Shown here: positions 1 to 8,336 of the stretch, one piece after another | Position numbering within the stretch: the first letter of the stretch is position 1 | Layout: each line of letters begins with the position of its first letter | DNA from: Halieaceae bacterium UBA5044 | Lineage (GTDB): Bacteria; Pseudomonadota; Gammaproteobacteria; Pseudomonadales; Halieaceae | Assembly (NCBI GenBank): GCA_002416125.1 | Contig: DIBU01000006.1 | Span: forward strand, 62,001 to 126,000 | Length of the DNA stretch: 64,000 bases | Reading direction: 5' to 3' | Notes under the pieces: model-generated | What the model was told of the DNA's origin: nothing | The model's input: only the letters and a program-made list of their open reading frames with translations | Databases searched by the model: none | Position numbers and translations under genes: made by a program

Positions 1-1194
1 GCTCTCGCTGCGGCGGAGGCATCGTCGTCCAGCGCAGCGGCGGCTGAGCCCGCGGCGGTTCCACCGGTGCCGTCTGTAGCGGAGGCGCAGCCACAGCCAC
101 AGCCACAACCCGTAGCTCCAGAGGCATCAGGGGGCATGGGCGTCTGGCCCTATGTCGCGGGTGGCGGGCTGTTGGCGCTGCTGCTCGGCGGGCTGATGTG
201 GCGACGTCGGCAGAATGACACAAGCGAGGAACCTGCCGCGCTGGTGCCTGTCGCTCGTCCACGGCAGAAAGAAGCCGATGCCTTTGACGACATCCAACTG
301 CAGGACCACGCGGTTGAGTTCGATGACGAGAGCAGCGATGCCGAACCGGCCGCAACGCCGGCTGCGTCCGGGGACGATACAACCCTGCAGCGCGGCGGGC
401 AGCGCGGCTACGGTGAGCGCAAGCACGATGAATACGCCTCCGACGTTGATGCCGGAGATGCTCTCGCCGAGGCAGATATCTACATTGCCTACGGGCGCTA
501 CAGCCAGGCGATGGAATTGCTGCGCAAGGCGACCAGAACCGACCCGGACAACGCTTCGTACCACCTGAAACTGCTCGGCCTTGCGGCGGAAATGGGCGAC
601 CGCGATGAAGCCGACCAGCAGATGATGGAACTGCAGCGCATCGGCGATGCAGACAGTATTGCCCGGGCTGAGCAGCTGTTGGCAGATGCCAGGTTGTCGG
701 GCGCAGGCGAGCGTACCGGAGAGCCCGCGGATTTCTCGTCCGCCAGCGACCTCAGTGGGGATCTTGAGGACAGCGGGTTCCTGTCCGATCTCAATGACGA
801 GCCCGCACCCAGGGCCACAGCGACGCAGGCCGATGACCTCTCGGCAGAGCTGCCTGAACTCGATGAATTGGGCAGCCTCGATGCGCGCGATGCACTGGTC
901 CCTTCCGTAGACGAAGAACCGGAATTCCTCGATCTTGAAATCGAGGATGGCAGTGTTGAAGACCTGGATCTCTCCGCCGACTTCGAGAAGGCCCGCAGCG
1001 GTGGCGACAGCAGTGAGGACGACTTTGTGTTCGCCGATGACGGCGACCCGATGTCGACCAAGCTGGACCTGGCACGGGCCTACATCGATATGGGCGATGA
1101 CGATGGTGCACGGCAAATCCTCGACGAGGTGATGTCGGGCGGAAGTGCTGATCAGCAGCAGGAAGCACGGGAGTTGCTCGAGAGGCTTGGCTGA
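1..1194 (+). CDS. fimV: FimV-type pilus assembly / polar hub protein, C-terminal part
   Basis: The reading frame is open from base 1, so the N-terminal part (periplasmic and LysM regions in this family) lies outside the window. What is visible is an Ala/Pro-rich linker with a short Pro-Gln repeat (about 88-108), one transmembrane segment (about 142-200, VWPYVAGGGLLALLLGG followed by Arg-Arg-Arg), a long acidic cytoplasmic region, a TPR-like stretch (ADIYIAYGRYSQAMELL) and a C-terminal helical repeat beginning PMSTKLDLARAYIDMGD, typical of the conserved FimV C-terminus. FimV organises type IV pilus and polar functions. Position directly before truA matches Pseudomonas-type gene order. The GTG at 67 is internal, not the true start. 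Confidence 0.9.
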   Translation, partial: ALAAAEASSSSAAAAEPAAVPPVPSVAEAQPQPQPQPVAPEASGGMGVWPYVAGGGLLALLLGGLMWRRRQNDTSEEPAALVPVARPRQKEADAFDDIQLQDHAVEFDDESSDAEPAATPAASGDDTTLQRGGQRGYGERKHDEYASDVDAGDALAEADIYIAYGRYSQAMELLRKATRTDPDNASYHLKLLGLAAEMGDRDEADQQMMELQRIGDADSIARAEQLLADARLSGAGERTGEPADFSSASDLSGDLEDSGFLSDLNDEPAPRATATQADDLSAELPELDELGSLDARDALVPSVDEEPEFLDLEIEDGSVEDLDLSADFEKARSGGDSSEDDFVFADDGDPMSTKLDLARAYIDMGDDDGARQILDEVMSGGSADQQQEARELLERLG

Positions 1195-2032
1195 TTCAGG
1201 CGCAGATCAGGTATTCGCCAGTACATCGCTTCCTTCCGGGACCCGCATTGCCTGTCGCATAGAGTACGACGGCAGTGCCTACCACGGCTGGCAGGCGCAG
1301 CTCAAATCCCCTTCACCGACCGTGCAGGGCGCTTTGGAGCGTGCGCTTGAGCGCGTTGCCGCGCAACCTGTGCGGGTCCACTGTGCTGGCCGCACAGACG
1401 CGGGGGTGCACGGCCACGCCCAGATTATTCATTTCGACGCCCCCTGTGCCCGCACCGCGAAAGCCTGGGTGCTGGGTGGCAACAGCCACCTGCCGCCGGA
1501 CATTCGCATACATTGGGCGCAGCCAGTGGTGGAGACCTTTCACGCCCGGTTTTCCGCCCTGGCCCGACGTTACCGCTACATCATCGCCAATGGCACTGTG
1601 CGTCCGGCCCTCTGCCACCGTCAGCTGACCTGGCAGAGAAAGCCGCTGCAGGCGGAGCGCATGCACACCGCAGCGCAGGCATTGCTCGGCGAGCAGGATT
1701 TCAGTGCGTTTCGCGCCGCCGCCTGCCAGTCCAGCACACCGTTTCGCTGCGTCAATCATTGCACCGTGCAACGCTACGGTGAGCTCTTGGTCATTGATAT
1801 CGAAGCCAATGCCTTTCTCCACCACATGGTGCGCAATATCGCAGGCAGCCTGATGGCCGTCGGCAGTGGCGAGCAGTCGCTGGACTGGATTGCGGAGCTG
1901 TTGCAGGGCAGGGATCGCACGCGCGCAGCCGAAACCGCACCCGCAGAGGGCCTTTACCTGGTGGATGTCCGCTACCCATCCCAGTTTGGCCTGCCTGCCA
2001 CGCCCCCCGGACCCCTTGTTTTGCCGGGTTAA
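1187..2032 (+). CDS. truA: tRNA pseudouridine(38-40) synthase TruA
   Basis: About 281 residues, close to the usual 260-270. The family signature CAGRTDAGVHG is present, with the catalytic Asp near residue 71, and the N-terminal RIACRIEYDGSAYHGW block matches TruA. The enzyme isomerises uridines 38, 39 and 40 in the anticodon arm of many tRNAs. No ATG is available: I chose the TTG at 1187, which overlaps the fimV stop and follows an AGAGG; a GTG at 1145 in the same frame would add 14 residues. The start is uncertain, the identity is not. Confidence 0.92.
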   Translation: MADSGADQVFASTSLPSGTRIACRIEYDGSAYHGWQAQLKSPSPTVQGALERALERVAAQPVRVHCAGRTDAGVHGHAQIIHFDAPCARTAKAWVLGGNSHLPPDIRIHWAQPVVETFHARFSALARRYRYIIANGTVRPALCHRQLTWQRKPLQAERMHTAAQALLGEQDFSAFRAAACQSSTPFRCVNHCTVQRYGELLVIDIEANAFLHHMVRNIAGSLMAVGSGEQSLDWIAELLQGRDRTRAAETAPAEGLYLVDVRYPSQFGLPATPPGPLVLPG

Positions 2033-2061
2033 AGACACTGCGCCCCCGGGTCTGCTATTAT
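2032..2061 (+). promoter_or_regulatory. Candidate sigma-70 promoter for trpFBA
   Basis: AAGACA (2032-2037), an 18-bp spacer and TATTAT (2056-2061) lie in the short gap between truA and trpF, about 35 bp before the trpF start. The match is moderate and inferred by eye. Confidence 0.35.
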
Positions 2062-2096
2062 CCGCCGCCTTCGTCAGGCAATCACCGATCGGTACT

Positions 2097-2714
2097 GTGG
2101 CCAGAACCCTTGTCAAGATTTGCGGCATTACCCGTGTCGCGGATGCCCTAGCGGCCAGTGCAGCCGGAGCAGATGCCATCGGACTGGTGTTCTATGCACC
2201 GAGCAAGCGCTGTGTCGACCTGTCCCTGGCTGCCGAGATAGTTGCGGCGTTGCCGCCCTTTGTCTCGGTTGTGGCCTTGTTCGTTGATGCCAGTGCAGAT
2301 GAAATCCATGGCACTCTGCAGCGCGTACCCGTAGATTGCATACAGTTTCATGGCGACGAATCCGCGGCCTTTTGCGCCCAGTTCGACCGCCCCTACCTGA
2401 AAGCCTTGCGGATGCGGCCGGGCATGGACGTTGCGGCTGTCGCGGCAGGCTATCCGGGCGCCAGGGGGTTATTGCTGGACAGCTGGCAGCCGGGTGTTCC
2501 CGGCGGCACCGGGCAGACCTTTGACTGGTCGACCATACCCGCGCAGCTGCCGCGCCCACTGGTGCTGGCAGGTGGCCTCGATGAGCACAATGTCGCCGCC
2601 GCTGTCGCTGCCGTGAAACCCGCCGCCGTGGACGTAAGCGGTGGCGTGGAAAGCGCGCCTGGAATCAAGGACGCGGCGAAAATACAGCGTTTCATCGCCG
2701 CCGTGCACAGCTGA
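2097..2714 (+). CDS. trpF: Phosphoribosylanthranilate isomerase
   Basis: Catalyses the Amadori rearrangement of phosphoribosylanthranilate in tryptophan synthesis. The protein begins VARTLVKICGIT, the standard TrpF opening with the catalytic Cys in KICGIT, and has the (beta/alpha)8 landmarks GLVFY, IQFHGDE and VLAGGLDEHNV. Starting at the GTG at 2097 gives 205 residues, the normal family length; the same frame is open upstream to 1866 but that part overlaps truA and does not resemble TrpF. It is followed 20 bp later by trpB, so trpF, trpB and trpA probably form one operon. Confidence 0.95.
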   Translation: MARTLVKICGITRVADALAASAAGADAIGLVFYAPSKRCVDLSLAAEIVAALPPFVSVVALFVDASADEIHGTLQRVPVDCIQFHGDESAAFCAQFDRPYLKALRMRPGMDVAAVAAGYPGARGLLLDSWQPGVPGGTGQTFDWSTIPAQLPRPLVLAGGLDEHNVAAAVAAVKPAAVDVSGGVESAPGIKDAAKIQRFIAAVHS

Positions 2715-2734
2715 CTTTAGCAGGGGAAGACCTC

Positions 2735-3955
2735 ATGACAACGGATATCAACACGAAACTCTTTGCCTCGGTTCCCGATGCCGATGGTCGCTTCGGCGTA
2801 TATGGCGGCAAGTTTGTCGCCGAAACGCTCATGTCGGCACTCTCTGAACTCGAGATCCTGTACCGCAGGCTCGCTGACGACCCGGAGTTCCAGCGCGAGT
2901 TGGACGAGGACCTCGCACACTATGTCGGGCGGCCTTCGCCACTCTACGAGGCGCGTCGCTGGTCCGACCGGGTCGGCGGCGCTCGCATCCTGCTCAAGCG
3001 TGAGGACCTGAACCACACGGGCGCGCACAAGGTCAACAATACGGTAGGGCAGGCGCTGCTGGCCAAGCATATGGGCAAGCGGCGCGTGATTGCCGAGACG
3101 GGTGCCGGGCAGCACGGTGTGGCCACAGCGACGATTGCCGCGCGCCTGGGCCTCGAGTGCCATGTGTTCATGGGGGAAGAGGATGTGCGGCGCCAGGCGC
3201 TCAATGTGTACCGCATGAAACTGCTTGGTGCCACGGTCGTGCCGGTCACCTCGGGCTCCCGCACCCTCAAGGACGCCATGAACGAGGCCATGCGTGACTG
3301 GGTGACCAACGTTGACGATACCTTCTACATCATTGGCACCGTGGCAGGCCCACACCCCTATCCGATGCTGGTGCGCGATTTCCAGTGCGTCATCGGTCGC
3401 GAGGCGCGGGCCCAGTCCCTGTCGCAAACCGGGCGTCTGCCCGACGCACTGGTCGCCTGTGTGGGCGGTGGCTCCAATGCCATCGGCCTGTTTCATCCCT
3501 TCCTTGAGGACGAGTCTGTCGCCATGTACGGTGTGGAGGCCGGTGGCCACGGCGTTGCCACCGGAGAGCACGCCGCACCGCTCACAGCGGGCACGCCCGG
3601 TGTACTGCATGGCAATCGCACCTACCTGATGCAGGACGAGGACGGCCAGATCATGCACACACACTCCGTGTCTGCCGGTCTTGACTACCCCGGTGTAGGG
3701 CCTGAACACTCCTGGCTCAAGGACGTCGGTCGGGTGAATTACGTTACGGCAGACGATGCCGAAGCGCTGGCAGCGTTCCACGACCTGACGCGCACGGAGG
3801 GCATCATGCCCGCCCTGGAGAGCGCCCATGCCCTGGCCTACGCCGGCAGGCTGGCCGCCACCATGACGCCGGAGCAGACGATTATCGTCAACCTGTCCGG
3901 TCGCGGCGACAAGGACATACATACGGTAGCCGATATCGACGGTATCGACTTCTGA
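2735..3955 (+). CDS. trpB: Tryptophan synthase beta chain
   Basis: PLP enzyme that condenses indole with serine, partner of TrpA in the alpha2beta2 complex. 406 residues, normal length. The PLP Lys lies in HTGAHKVNN (about Lys99), and the phosphate-binding GGGSNA and the C-terminal GRGDKD are visible. AGGGGA precedes the ATG at a suitable distance. Middle gene of trpFBA. Confidence 0.97.
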   Translation: MTTDINTKLFASVPDADGRFGVYGGKFVAETLMSALSELEILYRRLADDPEFQRELDEDLAHYVGRPSPLYEARRWSDRVGGARILLKREDLNHTGAHKVNNTVGQALLAKHMGKRRVIAETGAGQHGVATATIAARLGLECHVFMGEEDVRRQALNVYRMKLLGATVVPVTSGSRTLKDAMNEAMRDWVTNVDDTFYIIGTVAGPHPYPMLVRDFQCVIGREARAQSLSQTGRLPDALVACVGGGSNAIGLFHPFLEDESVAMYGVEAGGHGVATGEHAAPLTAGTPGVLHGNRTYLMQDEDGQIMHTHSVSAGLDYPGVGPEHSWLKDVGRVNYVTADDAEALAAFHDLTRTEGIMPALESAHALAYAGRLAATMTPEQTIIVNLSGRGDKDIHTVADIDGIDF

Positions 3956-3980
3956 ACAGGTATCACGAGGAGAATATGCA

Positions 3981-4802
3981 GTGAGCAAGATAGCCGGGCG
4001 CTTCCAGCAGCTCGCCGCCCAGGGCCGGAAGGCGCTGGTGCCCTATATCGTGGCGGGAGATCCCGATCTCGCCAGTACGGTGCCGCTGATGCACGCCCTG
4101 GTGGACGCCGGCGCGGACATCATCGAGTTGGGTGTGCCGTTCTCGGATCCCATGTCCGAGGGACCGGTCATACAGAAGGCCCACGAGCGCGCTCTTGCCA
4201 GTGGCGCCCGCCTGCGCGATGCGCTTGCCATGGTCGCAACGTTCCGCGAGCGTGACTCGGAAACACCGGTGTTGCTCATGGGGTATGCCAACCCGGTCGA
4301 GCACATGGGCTACGCCCGCTTTGCTGACCAGGCGGCGGCGGTCGGTCTGGATGGGCTGTTGACCGTCGATATTCCCCCGGAGGAGGTTGCCGGCGTCAAC
4401 GCCGAGCTGCACCGCGTGGGCCTGGACAACATTTTCCTGGTGGCACCCACCACCCCGAAGGCGCGCATCCAGTCGATCGTGGATCAGGCCAGCGGCTTCA
4501 TTTACTACGTGGCGCTGAAAGGCGTCACCGGCGCGGGACACCTGGATGCCGAGGATGTAGCGCAGCACCTCGCACACATTCGCGAGGCCACCACGCTGCC
4601 ACTCGCTGTGGGCTTCGGGATCAAGGATGCCGATTCGGCACGCCGGGTGGGCGCTGCCGCAGACGGAGTGGTAGTCGGCAGCGCATTGGTGGATACCATC
4701 GCCCGGGCGGCGGCGCAGGGCGCGAGTCAGGAGGAATTGCTCAAGGCGGCAACGGAGCTGGTTGCGAGTATCCGCGCGGGATTGGACAGCATCGCTTCCT
4801 AG
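3981..4802 (+). CDS. trpA: Tryptophan synthase alpha chain
   Basis: Cleaves indole-3-glycerol phosphate and channels indole to TrpB. 273 residues, (beta/alpha)8 barrel. The catalytic Glu and Asp are in IIELGVPFSDPMSEGPVIQ, and the phosphate-binding GFGIKDADSARRV is present. The start is GTG at 3981 after GAGGAG; the ATG five bases upstream is out of frame. The gap to trpB is 25 bp. The gene ends 46 bp before accD. Confidence 0.96.
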   Translation: MSKIAGRFQQLAAQGRKALVPYIVAGDPDLASTVPLMHALVDAGADIIELGVPFSDPMSEGPVIQKAHERALASGARLRDALAMVATFRERDSETPVLLMGYANPVEHMGYARFADQAAAVGLDGLLTVDIPPEEVAGVNAELHRVGLDNIFLVAPTTPKARIQSIVDQASGFIYYVALKGVTGAGHLDAEDVAQHLAHIREATTLPLAVGFGIKDADSARRVGAAADGVVVGSALVDTIARAAAQGASQEELLKAATELVASIRAGLDSIAS

Positions 4803-4825
4803 AAGGCGCCGGCGGCGTCTATAAT
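4796..4825 (+). promoter_or_regulatory. Candidate promoter for accD-folC-dedD
   Basis: A perfect TATAAT (4820-4825) lies 24 bp before the accD ATG, with a poor TTCCTA 18 bp upstream that overlaps the end of trpA. It may give accD expression independent of the trp genes. Confidence 0.4.
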
Positions 4826-4848
4826 GGTGCCACCAAACGGGGGATGCC

Positions 4849-5790
4849 ATGAGCTGGATTGACAAGATACTGCCTTCTGGAGTGCGCAAGGAAGAGGGTG
4901 CCCGCCGCTCCAGCGTGCCCGAGGGACTGTGGAAGAAGTGCGTCAAATGTGATGCCGTGTTGTATCGGCCTGATGTAGAGCGCAACGACGACGTCTGCCC
5001 GAAATGTGATCACCATATGCGCATCGGCGCCCGGCGGCGTCTGGACATCTTCCTCGACCGGGAGGGACGGCAGGAGATCCTGGCGGAGATCGAGCCCGTT
5101 GACCGACTGAAGTTCCGCGATAAAAAGCGTTACCGCGATCGGCTCTCTGCGGCACAGAAGGCCACCGGCGAGAAAGACGCACTGGTCGCCATGCGCGGCA
5201 CGCTGCAGGGTATGCCCCTGGTCACTGTCGCCTTCGAATTCGCTTTCCACGGTGGCTCCATGGGCTACGCGGTGGGCGAAAAGTTCACCCGCGCGGCGCA
5301 ACTCGCACTCAAGGAGCGGATTCCGCTGGTGTGTTTTTCGGCGTCCGGTGGGGCACGCATGCAGGAAGCGCTGATTTCCTTGATGCAAATGGCCAAGACC
5401 AGCGCGGTCATCGAGCGCATGAAAGTTGCTGGTGTGCCTTACGTGTCCGTGATGACCGATCCTATCTATGGCGGCGTGTCCGCCTCACTGGCGCTGCTCG
5501 GTGATGTGAACATTGCCGAGCCGGACGCGCGGGCGGGGTTTGCCGGCCCGAATATCATCGAACAGACCATTCGCCAGAAGCTGCCCAAAGGCTTCCAGCG
5601 CAGCGAGTTCCTGCTTGAGCACGGTGCGATAGACATGATTGTGCATCGCAACGACATGCGCGACACGCTGGCCAGGCTGTTGGGCAAATTTACCGGCCAG
5701 GTCCCTCTATCGCCTGAGGACGCCGAGGATGATGCCAGCAGTGCAGACGCCACCGGGTCAGCAGAGAGTATCGACCGCACGGATGACTGA
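4849..5790 (+). CDS. accD: Acetyl-CoA carboxylase carboxyltransferase subunit beta
   Basis: Transfers the carboxyl group from carboxybiotin to acetyl-CoA in the first step of fatty-acid synthesis, together with AccA. 313 residues. The N-terminal zinc ribbon CVKC...CPKC (about residues 27-49) and crotonase-fold segments FEFAFHGGSMG and SASGGARMQEA are clear. The last 20 residues are a Ser/Asp/Ala-rich tail typical of variable AccD C-termini. The gene overlaps the folC start by 8 bp, indicating translational coupling. Confidence 0.97.
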   Translation: MSWIDKILPSGVRKEEGARRSSVPEGLWKKCVKCDAVLYRPDVERNDDVCPKCDHHMRIGARRRLDIFLDREGRQEILAEIEPVDRLKFRDKKRYRDRLSAAQKATGEKDALVAMRGTLQGMPLVTVAFEFAFHGGSMGYAVGEKFTRAAQLALKERIPLVCFSASGGARMQEALISLMQMAKTSAVIERMKVAGVPYVSVMTDPIYGGVSASLALLGDVNIAEPDARAGFAGPNIIEQTIRQKLPKGFQRSEFLLEHGAIDMIVHRNDMRDTLARLLGKFTGQVPLSPEDAEDDASSADATGSAESIDRTDD

Positions 5791-7063
5791 GCAATCGCTG
5801 GCCGAATGGCTGGCGCGGCTTGAAGCGCTGCACCCGCGGGAAATCGAACTGGGCCTGGAGCGTGTTGCGGCTGTGGCTCGCCGCCTCCAGTTGCTGCCGG
5901 TCTCCGTGCCCGTGGTTACCGTCGCAGGGACCAACGGCAAAGGGTCTGTGGTCGGTGCACTTGAGGCGCTGCTGACGCACAAGGGTATTCGCACCGGCGT
6001 GTACACCTCGCCGCACCTGTTACGCTTCAATGAGCGCATTCGCATCGGTGGTTGCGAAGCGGATGACGCCGGGATTGTCTCCGCGCTGCAGGCCATTGAT
6101 GTCGCGAGGGGCGACATTTCGCTCACGTACTTTGAGTTTGCCACCCTGGCTGGCCTGCTGCTGTTCCAGCGCGAGGCAGTGGACGTTGTGGTGCTCGAGG
6201 TTGGCCTCGGTGGTCGCCTCGATGCGGTAAACATCGTCGACCCCAATGTCGCTGTGATAACCAGTATTGCGCTGGATCACCAGGATTGGCTGGGAGACAG
6301 CCTGGATGCTATTGCGCGTGAAAAGGCGGGAATCCTGCGGCCGGACATCCCCGCTGTGATTGCCTGCAGCGAGGTGCCTGCGGGGCTGGCCGAGGCCGTT
6401 ATGGCCAGTGGCGCCAGCGCCTACTGGCTGGGTGAGGCGTTCGGTGTCGAGCCCGCGATGCAGGAGTGGGACGGCTGGGTGAGTGGCACAGAGGGCACGC
6501 GACGTCGGCTGCCGCTGTCGCAGAACCCGGCGTTGCTGGCGCAAAATCTCTACGCTGCGCTGCAGGTACTGGAGTGTCTCGGGTATCCAGTGTCCGATGT
6601 GGAGGCGCAGGCAATACTCCCTGCGCTGCAGGTGCCGGGACGGCGGCAGGCAATGATCGTGGGCGGCGTCGAGCTCGTTCTGGATGTGGCGCACAATCCC
6701 GCGGCAGTGGCCAGGCTGGTTGAGTTTCTGCAGCAGAGGCCCTGTGGGCAAAAGACGATCGCGGTTTTCTCCGCGATGGCGGACAAGGATATTCCCAGCA
6801 TGCTGCAACTCATGCGCGGTGAGGTAGACGGCTGGTTTCTGGCAGACCAGCCAGGCAACGCCCGCGCCGCGACCGCTGCTGGCATTGCGGCCCAGCTGCG
6901 CGCCGCGGGCGAAGGCATGATCAGTGTCAGTCGCAACCTGCGTCAGGCCCTCGCGCGGGCGCGCAGCGTTGCAGCAGCAGGTGATCGGCTGCTGGTATTC
7001 GGCTCCTTCCACACAGTTGCGGCGGCCATGTCCTGGCTGGCGCGAGAACGGGAAAAGGCGTAG
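5783..7063 (+). CDS. folC: Folylpolyglutamate / dihydrofolate synthase
   Basis: Adds glutamate to dihydropteroate and extends folate polyglutamate tails. 426 residues from ATG 5783 (MTEQSLAEWLARLEALHP), normal for FolC; the frame is open upstream inside accD but that part is unrelated. The P-loop GTNGKGSV, the Mur-ligase motif YTSPHLLRFNERI, EVGLGGRLDA and the C-terminal DVAHNPAA are all present. The start overlaps the end of accD; dedD follows after 3 bp. Confidence 0.96.
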   Translation: MTEQSLAEWLARLEALHPREIELGLERVAAVARRLQLLPVSVPVVTVAGTNGKGSVVGALEALLTHKGIRTGVYTSPHLLRFNERIRIGGCEADDAGIVSALQAIDVARGDISLTYFEFATLAGLLLFQREAVDVVVLEVGLGGRLDAVNIVDPNVAVITSIALDHQDWLGDSLDAIAREKAGILRPDIPAVIACSEVPAGLAEAVMASGASAYWLGEAFGVEPAMQEWDGWVSGTEGTRRRLPLSQNPALLAQNLYAALQVLECLGYPVSDVEAQAILPALQVPGRRQAMIVGGVELVLDVAHNPAAVARLVEFLQQRPCGQKTIAVFSAMADKDIPSMLQLMRGEVDGWFLADQPGNARAATAAGIAAQLRAAGEGMISVSRNLRQALARARSVAAAGDRLLVFGSFHTVAAAMSWLAREREKA

Positions 7064-7066
7064 TCC

Positions 7067-7717
7067 GTGAACGATATCCTCAAGCAACGCCTCGTTGGTG
7101 CGCTGATACTGGTCGCGCTAGGGGTGATTTTCTGGCCCATCATTTTCGTTGACCCACAACCCGATGGCAGTATCGAGGACCTGCGCATTCCGCCCCGACC
7201 GCAGGTGGATACCACGCCCATTGCCGCGCCGGATCCCGCGGGTATGCGGCCTTCACCCGAACTTGAAGGCGCGCTGGAGGCAGAGACAGATGCCGTGGAG
7301 GGCGGCGACACCATGGACTGGACAGCGCCGGTGGCCGAGGTGGGTGCAGAGATTGAGGTGGCTGATCCCGGCGGTCCGCCAGCCGAGCCGCAAACGGCAG
7401 AGCCGACGGCGCTGCCGGCGCCCGGTGAAACACGCGATGAGGCGCCGGAGCAGCCAGAGTTGGATGGCCAGGGTGTGCCCATTGCGTGGATGCTGCAGGT
7501 GGCCAGCGTCAGCAGCCAGGACAAGGCCGAGGCGCTGCGGCAGCGACTTGAGGCCATGGGTGAAAAGGCCTGGGTGGACCCGGTAAACGTCGGTGGCCGG
7601 ACCATGTACCGGGTCAACGTTGGCCCCAAGTTTGAACGCGCCCGTCTCGATAACCTGCGCCCGCAGGTCGATGCCGAGTTTGGCGTCAAGTCCTTAGTGC
7701 GGCGGTATTTACCCTGA
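7067..7717 (+). CDS. dedD: DedD-like SPOR-domain cell-division protein
   Basis: 216 residues with GTG start. An N-terminal membrane anchor (LVGALILVALGVIFWPIIF, about residues 7-27) is followed by a Pro/Glu-rich periplasmic linker (about 30-135) and a C-terminal SPOR domain (about 140-214, WMLQVASVSSQDKAEALRQRL...YRVNVGP) that in this family binds denuded septal peptidoglycan. Position between folC and cvpA is the E. coli dedD position. Named on architecture and synteny; other SPOR proteins share the layout. Confidence 0.88.
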   Translation: MNDILKQRLVGALILVALGVIFWPIIFVDPQPDGSIEDLRIPPRPQVDTTPIAAPDPAGMRPSPELEGALEAETDAVEGGDTMDWTAPVAEVGAEIEVADPGGPPAEPQTAEPTALPAPGETRDEAPEQPELDGQGVPIAWMLQVASVSSQDKAEALRQRLEAMGEKAWVDPVNVGGRTMYRVNVGPKFERARLDNLRPQVDAEFGVKSLVRRYLP

Positions 7718-7729
7718 TGACGCGGCTCA

Positions 7730-7758
7730 TTGACTTTGGTGTGGTGAATCAAACTGAT
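7730..7758 (+). promoter_or_regulatory. Weak candidate promoter for cvpA-purF
   Basis: TTGACT (7730-7735) lies 17 bp upstream of ACTGAT (7753-7758) in the 82-bp gap before cvpA. The -35 is good, the -10 poor. I could not recognise a clear PurR box. Confidence 0.25.
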
Positions 7759-7799
7759 AGACTGCCGCCCCCGCAGGCCAGGCGATGGCGGGAGGCACA

Positions 7800-8318
7800 G
7801 TGCTGAACATTGACGCGCTCACCTGGGTGGATTGGGCGATTGTGGCGATCGTGGGCCTGTCGACGCTGCTCAGTCTGCTGCGGGGGTTTACCCGCGAGGC
7901 GCTCTCCCTGGCGGGCTGGATTGCAGCGTTTGTACTGGCCTATGTGTTCGCTGGCGAGTTGGCGTCGCGGCTGACGGGGCTGATCAGCAACCTGACCGCT
8001 CGCTACATTGCCGCGTGGCTGCTGATCCTGGTCGGGGTTTTACTGTGTACCGGCCTGGTCAGTCTGCTCCTGGCGCAGCTGGTCAAGGCGACCGGGCTGG
8101 GAACGCTCGACCGCCTGCTGGGGACCATTTTCGGTTTTGCGCGCGGTGTCATTATTGTGCTGGTCCTGGTCTTTCTGGTCCGGGAATTGTTGCCGCCGCG
8201 CGACCAGGTCTGGCTGCATCAGGCCTATCTGATGCCTCAGGTTGACGCGCTGCTCGAATGGGCCATGCAGCGTCTGGGCGATTTCAATGCCGGTCGGCTG
8301 CCGGCGGTGAGTCTCTGA
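7800..8318 (+). CDS. cvpA: CvpA family membrane protein
   Basis: 172 residues with four hydrophobic segments (about residues 10-28, 33-52, 68-90 and 106-128). The opening WVDWAIVAIVGLSTLLSLLRGFTREALSLAGW is the CvpA signature. The family is needed for colicin V production and for envelope or bile stress tolerance; its molecular function is not settled. I chose GTG 7800 because GGGAGG stands just upstream; an ATG at 7785 in frame would add five residues. It precedes purF by 18 bp, the usual pairing. Confidence 0.9.
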   Translation: MLNIDALTWVDWAIVAIVGLSTLLSLLRGFTREALSLAGWIAAFVLAYVFAGELASRLTGLISNLTARYIAAWLLILVGVLLCTGLVSLLLAQLVKATGLGTLDRLLGTIFGFARGVIIVLVLVFLVRELLPPRDQVWLHQAYLMPQVDALLEWAMQRLGDFNAGRLPAVSL

Positions 8319-8336
8319 CAACGAGGAAAATGCGGA

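Noticed and set aside
88..114. Pro-Gln microsatellite as a phase-variable repeat
   Set aside because: Very short, in-frame hexamer units inside the FimV linker; length changes would not shift the frame.
127..1116. 329-codon frame antisense to fimV
   Set aside because: Lies entirely opposite the FimV coding region and has no recognisable domain.
2033..2096. Tryptophan attenuator or leader peptide before trpF
   Set aside because: No Trp-rich short frame or alternative hairpins; the gap is too short.
2717..3988. 423-codon frame antisense to trpB
   Set aside because: Shadow of a fully convincing trpB gene; sequence shows no family features.
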